Positions 10,417 to 22,605 of a stretch of DNA of 64,000 bases are shown piece after piece; the first letter of the stretch is position 1; each line of letters begins with the position of its first letter. The translations under genes were made by a program, and so were the position numbers. The stretch spans positions 10,058,753 through 10,122,752 of the forward strand of contig NC_091293.1 in NCBI RefSeq assembly GCF_038502225.1, given 5' to 3'. The notes beneath the pieces are model-generated. The model was not told the DNA's origin and searched no databases. It saw nothing but the letters and a program-made list of their open reading frames with translations. The stretch comes from Cherax quadricarinatus. Its lineage: Eukaryota; Arthropoda; Malacostraca; Decapoda; Parastacidae.

Positions 10417-10620
10417 GCAGCGGCAGCGGCACCAAGTATCCTGCTTCTCTATTTCCCTTCCACCAGAGGTTCCTAACAACGCTGTGATGGCCTAGTAAGG
10501 ACCCACATAACACTAAGATACGTGGATACCCAGAATGACATAATTCAGCTGCAGAAACTACCCAAAATACGATTTATATCCAACTGAAGACGTGAATTAC
10601 CGCCATCTACCCCGCTGCCA
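10417..10620. other. No recognisable feature
   Basis: Short stretch between the GC-rich repeat and the 3' end of the family-1 LINE. I see no ORF, repeat or RNA here. Confidence 0.5.
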
Positions 10621-13523
10621 GGCATTTTTATTTTGATTTTATTTATTAATTTGAACATGATGCATTGAAGTACAAAAAAAATACAGTGGTTAAGTGTAAC
10701 ATGCCAAAGCCCCTTGTATGTAGAGCATTATGGGCAGGCTTAAAATTAACTTAACATAAACTTAACAATTATATATTCAGTGGTAAACATTATTGTAAGC
10801 AGATAACAATTAAGTACAAATGAGTATTACAAAGACAGGTCATGTGGTCATTTACTGTGTTGCTGAGCATTCAGTAGAATGGAGTATTCTGTTAATGTAA
10901 TTAAAAATAACAAAGTTTGATTGGGTCACAGGTTAAACATTTATGAGATACAATTATTCAGTATTTATTTAGTTGTGGGTGAGTAAGTGATTTTTAAGTA
11001 GAGACTTGAATTTATAAACAGACAGTGTTTCTTTTATATTCACAGGTAATGAATTCCAGATTTTTGGGCCTTTTATGTGCATTGAGTTTTTGCATAGCGT
11101 GAGATGGACACGAGGAACATCAAAGAGTGATCTGTGCCTTGTGTTATGGTCATGTGTTCTGTTGAGGTTGGTAAGGAGATGTTTGAGGGGAGGGTTCTAT
11201 GTATGTAGTAGGTACAATAATAAGTATGGATGTTTTGTATGGTGAGTAGGTTTAGAGTTTTGAATATTGGTGGAGTGTGCTGCCTGTAGTGAGAATTTGT
11301 TATCATTCTGACTGCAGCCTTTTGTTGGGGAAATAATGATCTGAGATGGTTTTTTGTTGTTGAGCCCCATGCACAAATTCCATAGGTGAGATAGGGGTAA
11401 ATAAGTGAGTGATATAGGGCCAGGAGGGCTGACTGTGGAACATAGTACCGTATCTTCGATAGTATGCCTACGGTCTTGGAAACTTTCTTAGAAATTTGTT
11501 GCATATGTGTTTGAAATTTGAGTCTATCATCAAGGTGGATTCCTAAAATTTTCCCTTTGTGAGCTTTGTGATAGGTGATCCGTTTATCATTATGTTAAGA
11601 GGGACATCTGTAGCTCTGTTTCCAAACTGAATGAAGCAGGTTTTGTCAATGTTGAGAGTAAGTTTGTTAGTCCTCATCCAGGCAGATATTTTCTGCAATT
11701 TGGTATTTACAGTATTGGCTAGCGTGACTGGGCTCGGGTGAGAGAAGACGTATGTAGTGTCATCTGCAAATAGTGTGGGTTTGAGTAATTGCGATGCATT
11801 TGGTAGGTCATTTATGTAAACGAGAAAGTGAAGAGGGTCAAGGACACTTCCCTGTGGGACACCAACTGTAATTGGGTGTGCAGAAGAGTTTGCTCCATTT
11901 GTTTACACGTATTGGCTTCTGTTGCTGAGGTATGACTTTAGGTAGTTGAGGGAGTGCCCTCTTATACCATAGTGTGACAATTTTATGTGGAGTAAGTCAT
12001 GGTCAACTGTATTAAAAGCTTTACGTAAATCGATGAAGATCCCCAATGGGACTTCTTTTTTCTCTAGTGCAGTGTATATTTGTTCTAGCATGTGTATAAT
12101 AGCATCATTCGTATTTTTATTAGGTCTGAACCCAAATTAACAGGGGTTGAGTATGTTGTGGGAGATGAGGTAGGAATAGGTTCGCATATGAATTAATTTT
12201 TCGAAGATTTTAGAGAGGGGGTGTGAGTTGGATATTGGCCTATAGTTATTCAAGTCTGTTTGGTCTCCTCCTTTATGGATCGGGGTGACCCTTGCTATTT
12301 TGAGAACTGTAGGGAAGGTAGAGGATTCGATGGATTTGTTAAAGAGTGTTGCAATGATTGGTGACAGCACCTGTGACACTTTTTTGTATATAAAGGGTGG
12401 TAAGGTATTTAAATCTCCTGCCTTGTTTTTTAGTTTGTTGATAATAAGGGAGACTTCTGCTGGGTTAGTCGGAGCTAGGAACAGTGTGTTCGGGTAGTTG
12501 CCAGTGAGGTAGTCATTAGGTTGGGGTATTTGAGCTTGGGATTTTATTGGCAAGGTTTTTTCCTATGGTGAAGAAGAAATCATTGAGTCTGTTTGCTGTT
12601 TCAGTTGGTGGAAGTTGGGGTTCACCTGGTTTTGTTAGTTCAATTGCGCTATTTCTTGATATCTTTTTTGTTCCTAGAATTTCTGATAGGGTTTTCCAGG
12701 TCTTTTTTATATCACCTTTTAAGTTGGATAATCTGTTCTCATAATACAGTTTTTTAGCCCTTCTTATCAGGCTGGTTAGGATTGACGAGTAACGTTTTGT
12801 TTGGTCTCTGGTTATGTGACCCATTCTGTACTGTTTTTCATATAGGTGCTTTCTATATATGGATTTGAGAATGCTGGGTGTTAGCCAGGGACTGTTCAGT
12901 CTCTTAGCTGTCATCTGTTTAGTTTTTTTAGGGCAGTGCTTGTTATAGAAGTATTGGGTCTTTTTTAGAAAATTATTAATACATTTGTCAATAGATTTCT
13001 AGCTCAGTGTGCCAGTCAATGTTTGTCACTGCTGTTGTGAAGTTATTAATGGCTGGCTCATTGTGAAGTCTGAAAGTGACTTTAGTAGTGTCTTGGGGTA
13101 ATTTGCCTAGATTAGTTATGAGAAAGGTAGGGTAGTGGTCTGTGGTATTATCTGTGTTTATGCCTGATTTTAAAGGGATATGGTGTTGGTCCAGATGTGG
13201 TCTAGTAGGGAAACACTAGTCTCTGTAATTCTTGTAGGTTTTGCTACTGTTGGTAGAAACAAGCAGTTACTCATAGTGTTTGTGAATTCAGTAACGTGTG
13301 GGTCCTGGTCTTGCAGGAGATTTATACTGAAGTCACCTGAGAGTAGTAAGTGATCTTTATTCATGTGTGCATCAGTTAACATACTTCCTAGGTTTTCACT
13401 AAAACGGCTGTTTGACTGTGGTACTCTGTAGATGTTTATCACTGAGAGGTTTTTGTAGGTTTTTGTATTTGAATTTAGCTATTATATATTCCCCATGTTC
13501 ATCCCTTGTGCAAGTCATAAGGA
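10621..13523 (-). mobile_element. CR1/L2-like LINE ('family 1'), 5'-truncated copy
   Basis: Minus-strand non-LTR retrotransposon with its 3' end at 10621 and truncated inside the AP-endonuclease domain at 13523. It matches the plus-strand copy at 35500-38022 plus 43947-44406 over its length, including the 3' UTR (for example the reverse complement of ggggctttggcatg near 10700). It lies head-to-head with the ORF1 of the plus-strand copy, which begins immediately at 13524. Confidence 0.85.
11040..13523 (-). pseudogene. Family-1 LINE ORF2 remnant (APE end, reverse transcriptase)
   Basis: Read 3'-ward on the minus strand: endonuclease C-terminus (DHLLLSGDFSINLLQDQDPH, SLLDHIWTN), then the linker (PWLTPSILKSIYRKHLYEKQ), then RT. 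RT motifs seen are ARVTPIHKGGDQTDLNNYRP, GIFIDLRKAFNTVDHDLL (motif A), PQGSVLDPL (B) and LFADDTTYVF (C, catalytic FADD), ending with the C-terminal tail GICAWGSTTKNHLRSLFPQQ. The frame is broken by several stops and frameshifts, so it is not functional. The FADD box and ICAWGS tail place it in the CR1/L2/Jockey group. Confidence 0.85.
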
Positions 13524-13580
13524 AACATTCCAACACCTGCACACTACTCATTATCTACAATTCATCTGAAACTACAATCA

Positions 13581-14516
13581 ATGGCCAGGGGTCAAGGCAA
13601 CAAGAGAAGGTTCAGTATTCAACCGAAGACTCCTAGCAACACAGGTGAGAAAAGCAACACTGTAAGGAAAACTCGTACTGCCAGCCAGGCCTCAACCCTC
13701 ACACCCACCGGCACCACCATAACACTCGTCTGACAACAATAACAAACATGGCTGCTGCCACAAACATTTGCACATTAAAGACCCAGAAATAGCTTCAATC
13801 ATAAAGATGCAAAGTCAAAAAATCAACATGTTAAGCCAGGGTATGGAAGAGCTTAAGAAGTCAATGATATGTTAACCCAGGAAATTAATTTAAAAACCAA
13901 CAACACGCAGAACATGAACAAAATTACAACTCTAGAAAATAAACAAAACGCACTTGACCAACTCAGCAACACCCACACCAAGTCTGAGGAATCCATCAAC
14001 CTCCTCAAAGATCAAGTTGCACAACTAAACATCAACATCAAGAGTGAAAGAGAAAGAGTCGACTTACAACTTACTGATGTCATGAACAATTTCCAAGAAC
14101 ACTTAGACCAACAACAGCTGTCTGACTCAGTCGTAGTGGATAGCACACATCTTCCATTAACTATAACTCAGGAAACATGTAAACAAACCACATTAAAGCT
14201 GATCCATGACCGTCTTCGTCTCAACATACCAAGTGATGTCATGAATGAGTGTAAAGTGATAGGCTATCAACCTGGAAAGAAATCAGTAATACAAAAATTT
14301 AACTGTAACTCTCAAGGACATAACCTACTAAGCACGTCCATTACAGTGAAAAGCGATGTTCACGAAAATGAATGCCTGACCAAACTACGGCAAGATCTCC
14401 TCTACAGACTAAGAAAGCTGAAACATGACCGGAAAATCCATCAGTACTTTGCGAGGGATGGAAAAATTGCTGTTAAAAAGGAATTCACAAGAAAGAGATA
14501 TTTTATCTCCAATTAA
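13581..14516 (+). pseudogene. Family-1 LINE ORF1 (coiled-coil RNA-binding protein), broken
   Basis: Starts MARGQGNKRRFSIQPKTPSN at 13581 (basic N-terminus), hits stops near 13731 and changes frame. It then runs open from 13869 to 14516 for 215 codons. The open part has a heptad-like coiled coil (ITTLENKQNALDQLSNTH, then SINLLKDQVAQLNIN) followed by a globular C-terminal half with basic residues (LLYRLRKLKHDRKIHQYF). This is the layout of L1-type ORF1 proteins that trimerise and bind RNA. Assignment to family 1 rests on position and on the ORF2 downstream once insertions are removed. Confidence 0.6.
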
Positions 14517-14793
14517 TATGAATTACATAGATTCCTAAAAGACTCTGGATTTACCGAATCAGAATAAAAAATGCAGTTTGTAGTCACCTTCCACCAGTAG
14601 TGTTATGTAACCTCCAGTTCTTTATCTGACAGCAGTAAATTGTCAACATTGTTCAGTCACTACTTAAACCTTATATTTCATTTATAATTATAATTATAGA
14701 GCCATGCTTTATTTTTAATTACTTTATTTTCAGTACTGTACTATACTACGTTAGTGTATGTTATTATTCCATTATTGTACTATTCCCTGTACT
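14517..14793 (+). other. Family-1 LINE spacer after ORF1
   Basis: AT-rich sequence with no ORF between ORF1 and insertion D. It ends with attccctgtact, whose near-copy attctctgtact is at 25813-25824 (TSD of D, one mismatch). The string attattgtactattccctg also resembles the sequence shortly before ORF2 at 35030-35055. Confidence 0.5.
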
Positions 14794-15886
14794 TTTTTTT
14801 TATATTTTATTTAAAAACTTTACAGCTTAATATTAAATAAAAAGATATAAAATAGGTACAGTAGGATCCTCAATCCTACACAATATACACTATCAAGTTT
14901 TAACAACACATTGTCATTGACATAATAGGGGTTACCCATATACACTCACAAAAATTTCCATATAACATACTACTATAATATAAACAACATAAACTATATA
15001 ACTATATAAACTATATCAAATATAAACTATATAAACCTTTCAGATTTGTATAGTTAACATACTATGACTGACATATAACAAAGGTTCACAACCTTCACAG
15101 TAGATAATCAGAGGAATGACCTACATCACAATCTCAGTTAAAAAAACAAGTACATGCTCTTCCCAAAATTAACCCCTATACAATAAGAATTACCTAAAAA
15201 CATACATACGTGCCTCACTACAATCCCTCTTTAAGCATTGAAAAAAAAATGAAAATCCTAAGCCTCACACTTATACTAAATAAATATTAATAAATATTAG
15301 TAAATATTAATACAGCCTCTTCCACCGGCTGAACACATTATATAAAGTAAGAGACTAAACCATACTCTCCCATTACAAATTTTTAACGAGGCATTACAAA
15401 TTTATGGAAGTCATTAGCGTTCCATCTCTCATCAACTGGATGAGCACATTATATAATGCTAAGATAAAGTCAGTACACTCGCTAAAACCCCAACACTAAA
15501 CACAAACAACATAATTTAAATAATCTCTCATTGCGATACGATTATCGCACATGAAATATGCCCAATAAAGGCTATAAACGCACACTCTACATAAGCCCAA
15601 AAGCTCTGCACGGTCTTAAACCTATAATCTTGACACCATTCACCCTTAATACATGAAGAAGGTCATGACGACCCTGTCACATCAAACACAGAATTCTCCA
15701 TTCGTTACTACGTAATTACTTGATATCACCTTTGCTTTCTGTGCCCACTTGCATGCTACGTACACTTATGCCACACATCTACACCTTCATATACCCACAT
15801 ACACCTTACTCTCACCCCTCCCCAGGAGGCGACCCCTCTGTGTTTCCCTGAAGTCCCCCTTCTCGTATGTAATCCCCAACCCCCCC
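14794..15886 (-). other. Copy D 3' UTR
   Basis: About 1.1 kb of AT-rich sequence without ORFs. It corresponds to the long 3' UTRs of the other family-2 copies and ends in the shared AATAAA-containing terminus. Confidence 0.6.
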
Positions 15887-16075
15887 TTACTCACTCAGCC
15901 AAAGTCGTAGATTGATGAGAAACCCTAACGTTAACATTCTATACCCTTCCAAAAAATCCTTCTCCCACCTCCTCCCATACAGTTCTCTATTACGGCACAT
16001 CGTACGATAAACCGTTATCGCTAGTACCCTCCTCCGCACCTCACAATCCCCCCTCCCCCTCATCACCCACGATAT

Positions 16076-16097
16076 ATATATATATATATATATATAA
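16076..16097. repeat. (TA)n microsatellite
   Basis: About eleven TA dinucleotides inside the ORF2 of copy D, causing an in-frame Tyr-Ile run on the minus strand. Confidence 0.85.
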
Positions 16098-16216
16098 TCC
16101 ACTATTATATAATCCAAAGCTCTTGTGACACTCTTGTCGAACCCTCCCACATCTAGGCTTAGTGCACGCAGAACCGACACCCCTCGGCCCCCCACCCCCT
16201 GTACAACCCTACTTAA

Positions 16217-16336
16217 ACCATACCCCCGGCCGGGATTGAACCCGCGGTCATAGAGTCTCAAAACTCCAGCCCGTCGCGTTAGCCACTAGACCAGCTAGCC
16301 ACAATAAGATTCATCCAACTAGGTATATTTCTACTT
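16217..16336 (-). mobile_element. tRNA-derived SINE
   Basis: On the minus strand, an A-box-like tggtctagtggctaacgcg and B-box ggttcaatccc sit ~45 bp apart, as in tRNA-type Pol III promoters. The 120-bp insert is flanked by aaccctacttaa (16205-16216 and 16337-16348). It interrupts ORF2 of copy D. The acceptor stem does not pair, so it is a SINE and not a working tRNA gene. A related copy is at 32594-32748. Confidence 0.75.
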
Positions 16337-18238
16337 AACCCTACTTAACCAATACCTAACACCCTCCAGTCCCCCACAAAAGTATACTGCATGGAACACC
16401 GTCTCATCCTCCCCACAGATTCCACACCTTCCGCCCACAATTACCCCTCTGGTTCTTAGTACCTCCCCCGACGGTAGTATGCCATGCAAAAAACGATACG
16501 TTACCTCCCTTACCCTAGGCTTTAACTTCAACTTGCTAAACCTATACCAAATACTATTCCATGCGTACATGGGGAACAATCCCTCAACTGGTACAACAAT
16601 CCTGTCTGCAAGCAGCCTACACAAAACCCCTACTCGAATTTTCCTGGGTTCTCTAACCAACATCAAAGCCCTCAAAACAGTTTCACATTCCCTCAACTCC
16701 ACACCACCATACAACTTACCCAACCTATCATGTACTTTTCCCAGCTGCCCTCCACTCACACCTTCGCGCAAAACCTCCCATTTAAGAAACACACATTTAA
16801 TCCTCCTTCTCAGATCCATCAACCCCAACCCACCCTGGCACACAGGTAACATTACAACCTCTCTCCTCAGCCAATCGCACCTTGAACTCCACAAAAAGTT
16901 AAACACTCGTCTCAGAATTCCCACAATCGCCGTCCCTGTTAATGGGAACACGGCTGCTACGTGCCAAACCTTACTATACAATAATACATTTATAACAATC
17001 ACTCGTTGCACGAGAGTCAGATGATGAGGTCACTGCCCCCAGACGCCCCTGAATCCTTTCCATTAATCTATTCGAGTTTTCCTCTCGAGCAGCATCCAAG
17101 TCATCCTTATAGGTGATACCACATATTTTTAAAGACACCGTTTGTTTTCTCACAACGTTACATCTCTCCCCCCCCTCCACCCAATCACCCAATCCCATGA
17201 TCATTGACTTTTCTCTATTTACCTGCATCCCTGTTGCATTTCCGAACTGTTGCACATCATCCAAAACACCCAACGCCATCCCCTCTCGAATCAGGACTGT
17301 TGTATCGTCTACATATCCTATTATTCCCGGCCACACTTTCCCGACCCCTCCCCCATACCTCCACTCGTGTCACATACACAACGTTCAATCATTCTATAGA
17401 AGGGGTCCTGAATGCACGCAAAGAACATTTGTGACATGGGACACCCCTGCCTAAGTCCTCTACCCATTACAATCTCCTCCCCCAAGCATCCATTAATCTG
17501 TACCCTCATCTTGGCTCCATTGTACAACGTGGTTACCCAATTAACTATTTCTTCCCCATAACCCTGCCTCCTAAGTATAGCTCCCAATGCTCCCCTTTCC
17601 ACCCTGTCATAGGCCCCCTGCCAGTCTAAAGCCAACAACGCCGCCCTCCCCTTCCCCCTTTTGACTCCACAAAACTTCTCAGTATTCCATGACCCTCAAT
17701 CATCGACCTTCCAGGCAAACCATACTGCGTTTTCGAAACCACTCTCCCTACCACACATTTAAACCGATTACCCAAGACTTTAGCAAACAACTTATAATCA
17801 GCACATAGCAGAGATATGGCATGGTACTCCTTGAGGGTGTGCTGCCCCTTACCCTTCTGGACCAACACTACAACTGCTGTTGCTTGCTTGTCCCCCATCA
17901 CACCCTTCTCCTTCATCTGATTAAATAACCTACCCATGAAACCCCTTATCACCTCCCAATGTTGGAGATAAAATTCAGCCGGGAGACCGTCTATTCCCGG
18001 TGCTTTGCCCTTCCTCATTCCCCTTAAAGCCAACTCTATTTCCTCTTCCGAAATTACCCCCCCCTAAAGCCTTTCTATCACTATTCCCTAAATTACACGT
18101 CACATACTCACACACCTTCTCTAAATCCACATTCCCCACCTTCCCACTTGTCCAACACCCTTCATACCATTTATCCACATACGCACACATTCCTTTCGTA
18201 GTTAGTATCTCCTGACCCATTCTATAACCTCCCGCCAT

Positions 18239-19503
18239 CTCATGTACCTTATTTTTATTTTTTTTTTTATTATCACACTGGCCGATTCCCACCAAGGCAG
18301 GGTGGCCCGAAAAAGAAAAACTTTCACCATCATTCGCTCCATCACTGTCTTGCCAGAAGGGTGCTTTACACTACAGTTTTTAAACTGCAACATTAACACC
18401 CCTCCTTCAGAGTGCAGGCACTGTACTTCCCATCTCCAGGACTCAAGTCCGGCCTGCCGGTTTCCCTGAATCCCTTCATAAATGTTACTTTGCTCACACT
18501 CCAACAGCACGTCAAGTATTAAAAACCATTTGTCTCCATTCACTCCTATCAAACACGCTCACTCATGCCTGCTGGAAGTCCAAGCCCCTCGCACACAAAA
18601 CCTCCTTTACCCCCTCCCTCCAACCCTTCCTAGGCCGACCCCTACCCCGCCTTCCTTCCACTACAGACTGATACACTCTTGAAGTCATTCTGTTTCGCTC
18701 CATTCTCTCTACATGTCCGAACCACCTCAACAACCCTTCCTCAGCCCTCTGGACAACAGTTTTGGTAATCCCGCACCTCCTCCTAACTTCCAAACTACGA
18801 ATTCTCTGCATTATATTCACACCACACATTGCCCTCAGACATGACATCTCCACTGCCTCCAGCCTTCTCCTCGCTGCAACATTCATCACCCACGCTTCAC
18901 ACCCATATAAGAGCGTTGGTAAAACTATACTCTCATACATTCCCCTCTTTGCCTCCAAGGACAAAGTTCTTTGTCTCCACAGACTCCTAAGAGCACCACT
19001 CACTCTTTTTCCCTCATCAATTCTATGATTCACCTCATCTTTCATAGACCCATCCGCTGACACGTCCACTCCCAAATATCTGAATACATTCACCTCCTCC
19101 ATACTCTCTCCCTCCAATCTGATATCCAATCTTTCATCACCTAATCTTTTTGTTATCCTCATAACCTTACTCTTTCCTGTATTCACCTTTAATTTTCTTC
19201 TTTTGCACACCCTACCAAATTCATCCACCAATCTCTGCAGCTTCTCTTCAGAATCTCCCAAGAGCACAGTGTCATCAGCAAACAGCAGCTGTGACAACTC
19301 CCACTTTGTGTGTGATTCTTTATCTTTTAACTCCACGCCTCTTGCCAAGACCCTCGCATTTACTTCTCTTACAACCCCATCTATAAATATATTAAACAAC
19401 CACGGTGACATCACACATCCTTGTCTAAGGCCTACTTTTACTGGGAAAAAATTTCCCTCTTTCCTACATACTCTAACTTGAGCCTCACTATCCTCATGTA
19501 CCT
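18239..19503 (-). mobile_element. RTE-clade LINE, 5'-truncated, with 11-bp TSD
   Basis: Inserted in ORF2 of copy D. The TSD ctcatgtacct is at 18239-18249 and 19493-19503. The 3' UTR includes tattatcacactggccgatt and cccaccaaggcagggtggcc, followed by the RT coding part at 18563-19490. The 3' tail is a short T/A-rich run, as in RTE elements. Same orientation as its host element. Confidence 0.85.
18563..19490 (-). pseudogene. RTE reverse transcriptase, C-terminal part
   Basis: Begins mid-RT with VGLRQGCVMSPWLFNIFIDG (motif B), then LLFADDTVLLGDSEEKLQ (motif C, FADD), then VFRYLGVDVSADGSM, RSLEVRRRCGITKTVVQRAE, LLRWFGHVERM and RGRGRPRKGWREGV. This is the typical RTE order. No break is seen in the 300 or so codons present, so the insertion may be young, but the endonuclease and RT N-terminus are missing. 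The frame is open into the flanking copy D sequence, giving a 404-codon chimeric ORF (18563-19777) that is accidental. Confidence 0.85.
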
Positions 19504-19835
19504 CTAACCTCGTAATAGCTGTAACCTGCTGTCTTTGTTTTTGACGTCGCAACACACACGCCGATGGTTTGTCTCCCCAAAGCACCTCGTCTACCCCTGC
19601 CTGCACCCTTACCGCTTGAAACCTCTCATTTTGTAACTCCCTCAGTCTCCCCTTGACCTCAACAATTTCATCCATAGGATAGTTGCCCCCCACAGCCCCC
19701 TTCCCATAACAGCCCCTTAACCTGTCCTCTAAATAATTTGAAAGCCCATATTTAAAATCATTTATATGTTTACACATTAAAATGGTATAAAATACCGACA
19801 GGTTGTTAGGTAAGACACATATGCAACAGTTAGGT

Positions 19836-19890
19836 ATCTTTATTATGAAACGTTTCGCCTACACAGTAGGCTTCTTCAGTCAAGTACAGA
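19836..19890 (-). ncRNA. Candidate hammerhead ribozyme, direct-unit type (7 copies)
   Basis: Core CTGAAGA lies on the minus strand at 19873-19879 and repeats at 20296, 20724, 21153, 21582, 22011 and 22440. It is followed by stem II GCCTACtgtGTAGGC, GAAA and CGTTT. The hammerhead consensus is CUGANGA, so the A at position 7 is allowed. Stem I begins with three pairs (tga with tca). An extra A precedes stem II, as in the element at 9141. Predicted only. Confidence 0.5.
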
Positions 19891-22563
19891 AAAGTTGATA
19901 GAAGCAGAAGATACTTGAAGACGATGTAATCAGTCCATCACCCTTAAAGTTTTGAGGTGGTCAGTCCCTCAGTCTGGAGAAGAGCATTGTTCCATAGTAT
20001 GAAACAATATGGAGATGAAGTGACAGAATGGAGCTTTTTATAGCGCCAAGAGGTGAGACGTAGGCCACTAGGAGAGGTAAGAACTCAGATGTTGAGGTCC
20101 CCTCTCAAATCCAGCCGTTCTCACTAGTGGAAGTTGTCGAAGTTGATTGCAGGTCTGTACCAAGATACCCTTGTGTTGCAGTGTCTGACAGATTGAACAT
20201 TAAAATGGTATAAAATACCGACAGGTTGTTAGGTAAGACACATATGCAACAGTTAGGTATCTTTATTATGAAACGTTTCGCCTACACAGTAGGCTTCTTC
20301 AGTCAAGTACAGAAAAGTTGATAGAAGCAGAAGATACTTGAAGACGATGTAATCAGTCCATCACCCTTAAAGTTTTGAGGTGGTCAGTCCCTCAGTCTGG
20401 AGAAGAGCATTGTTCCATAGTATGAAACAATATGGAGATGAAGTGACAGAATGGAGCTTTTTATAGCGCCAAGAGGTGAGACGTAGGTCACTAGAAGAGG
20501 TAAGAACTCAGATGTTGAGAGGTCAGGTCCTCTCAAATCCAGCCGCTCTCACTAGTGGAAGTTGTCGAAGTTGATTGCAGGTCTGTACCAAGATACCCTT
20601 GTGTTGCAGTGTCTGACAGATTGAACATTAAAATGGTATAAAATACCGACAGGTTGTTAGGTAAGACACATATGCAACAGTTAGGTATCTTTATTATGAA
20701 ACGTTTCGCCTACACAGTAGGCTTCTTCAGTCAAGTACAGAAAAGTTGATAGAAGCAGAAGATACTTGAAGACGATGTAATCAGTCCATCACCCTTAAAG
20801 TTTTGAGGTGGTCAGTCCCTCAGTCTGGAGAAGAGCATTGTTCCATAGTATGAAACAATATGGAGATGAAGTGACAGAATGGAGCTTTTTATAGCGCCAA
20901 GAGGTGAGACGTAGGCCACTAGGAGAGGTAAGAACTCAGATGTTGAAAGGTCAGGTCCCTCTCAAATCCAGCCGCTCTCACTAGTGGAAGTTGTCGAAGT
21001 TGATTGCAGGTCTGTACCAAGATACCCTTGTGTTGCAGTGTCTGACAGATTGAACATTAAAATGGTATAAAATACCGACAGGTTGTTAGGTAAGACACAT
21101 ATGCAACAGTTAGGTATCTTTATTATGAAACGTTTCGCCTACACAGTAGGCTTCTTCAGTCAAGTACAGAAAAGTTGATAGAAGCAGAAGATACTTGAAG
21201 ACGATGTAATCAGTCCATCACCCTTAAAGTTTTGAGGTGGTCAGTCCCTCAGTCTGGAGAAGAGCATTGTTCCATAGTATGAAACAATATGGAGATGAAG
21301 TGACAGAATGGAGCTTTTTATAGCGCCAAGAGGTGAGACGTAGGCCACTAGGAGAGGTAAGAACTCAGATGTTGAAAGGTCAGGTCCCTCTCAAATCCAG
21401 CCGCTCTCACTAGTGGAAGTTGTCGAAGTTGATTGCAGGTCTGTACCAAGATACCCTTGTGTTGCAGTGTCTGACAGATTGAACATTAAAATGGTATAAA
21501 ATACCGACAGGTTGTTAGGTAAGACACATATGCAACAGTTAGGTATCTTTATTATGAAACGTTTCGCCTACACAGTAGGCTTCTTCAGTCAAGTACAGAA
21601 AAGTTGATAGAAGCAGAAGATACTTGAAGACGATGTAATCAGTCCATCACCCTTAAAGTTTTGAGGTGGTCAGTCCCTCAGTCTGGAGAAGAGCATTGTT
21701 CCATAGTATGAAACAATATGGAGATGAAGTGACAGAATGGAGCTTTTTATAGCGCCAAGAGGTGAGACGTAGGCCACTAGGAGAGGTAAGAACTCAGATG
21801 TTGAAAGGTCAGGTCCCTCTCAAATCCAGCCGCTCTCACTAGTGGAAGTTGTCGAAGTTGATTGCAGGTCTGTACCAAGATACCCTTGTGTTGCAGTGTC
21901 TGACAGATTGAACATTAAAATGGTATAAAATACCGACAGGTTGTTAGGTAAGACACATATGCAACAGTTAGGTATCTTTATTATGAAACGTTTCGCCTAC
22001 ACAGTAGGCTTCTTCAGTCAAGTACAGAAAAGTTGATAGAAGCAGAAGATACTTGAAGACGATGTAATCAGTCCATCACCCTTAAAGTTTTGAGGTGGTC
22101 AGTCCCTCAGTCTGGAGAAGAGCATTGTTCCATAGTATGAAACAATATGGAGATGAAGTGACAGAATGGAGCTTTTTATAGCGCCAAGAGGTGAGACGTA
22201 GGCCACTAGGAGAGGTAAGAACTCAGATGTTGAAAGGTCAGGTCCCTCTCAAATCCAGCCGCTCTCACTAGTGGAAGTTGTCGAAGTTGATTGCAGGTCT
22301 GTACCAAGATACCCTTGTGTTGCAGTGTCTGACAGATTGAACATTAAAATGGTATAAAATACCGACAGGTTGTTAGGTAAGACACATATGCAACAGTTAG
22401 GTATCTTTATTATGAAACGTTTCGCCTACACAGTAGGCTTCTTCAGTCAAGTACAGAAAAGTTGATAGAAGCAGAAGATACTTGAAGACGATGTAATCAG
22501 GGTGATGGACTGATTACATCGCCTTCAAGTATCTTCTGCTTCTATCAACTTTTCTGTACTTGA

Positions 22564-22605
22564 CTGAAGAAGCCTACTGTGTAGGCGAAACGTTTCATAA
22601 TAAAG
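22564..22605 (+). ncRNA. Candidate hammerhead ribozyme, inverted-unit type (4 copies)
   Basis: Same motif on the plus strand with CTGAAGA at 22564, 22993, 23422 and 23851 and GAAA 23 nt further on. AATAAA lies about 10 nt after the predicted cleavage site, and a TATAAAAAG box (for example 22830-22838) lies about 160 bp upstream of the next core. Confidence 0.5.

Noticed and set aside
16220..16312. Functional tRNA gene
   Set aside because: A and B boxes are present but no acceptor stem pairs. It is flanked by a TSD and has a SINE relative at 32594.
18563..19777. A single 404-codon chimeric reverse-transcriptase gene
   Set aside because: The N-terminal part is family-2 ORF2 and the rest is an RTE insertion. 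The junction coincides with the TSD ctcatgtacct.
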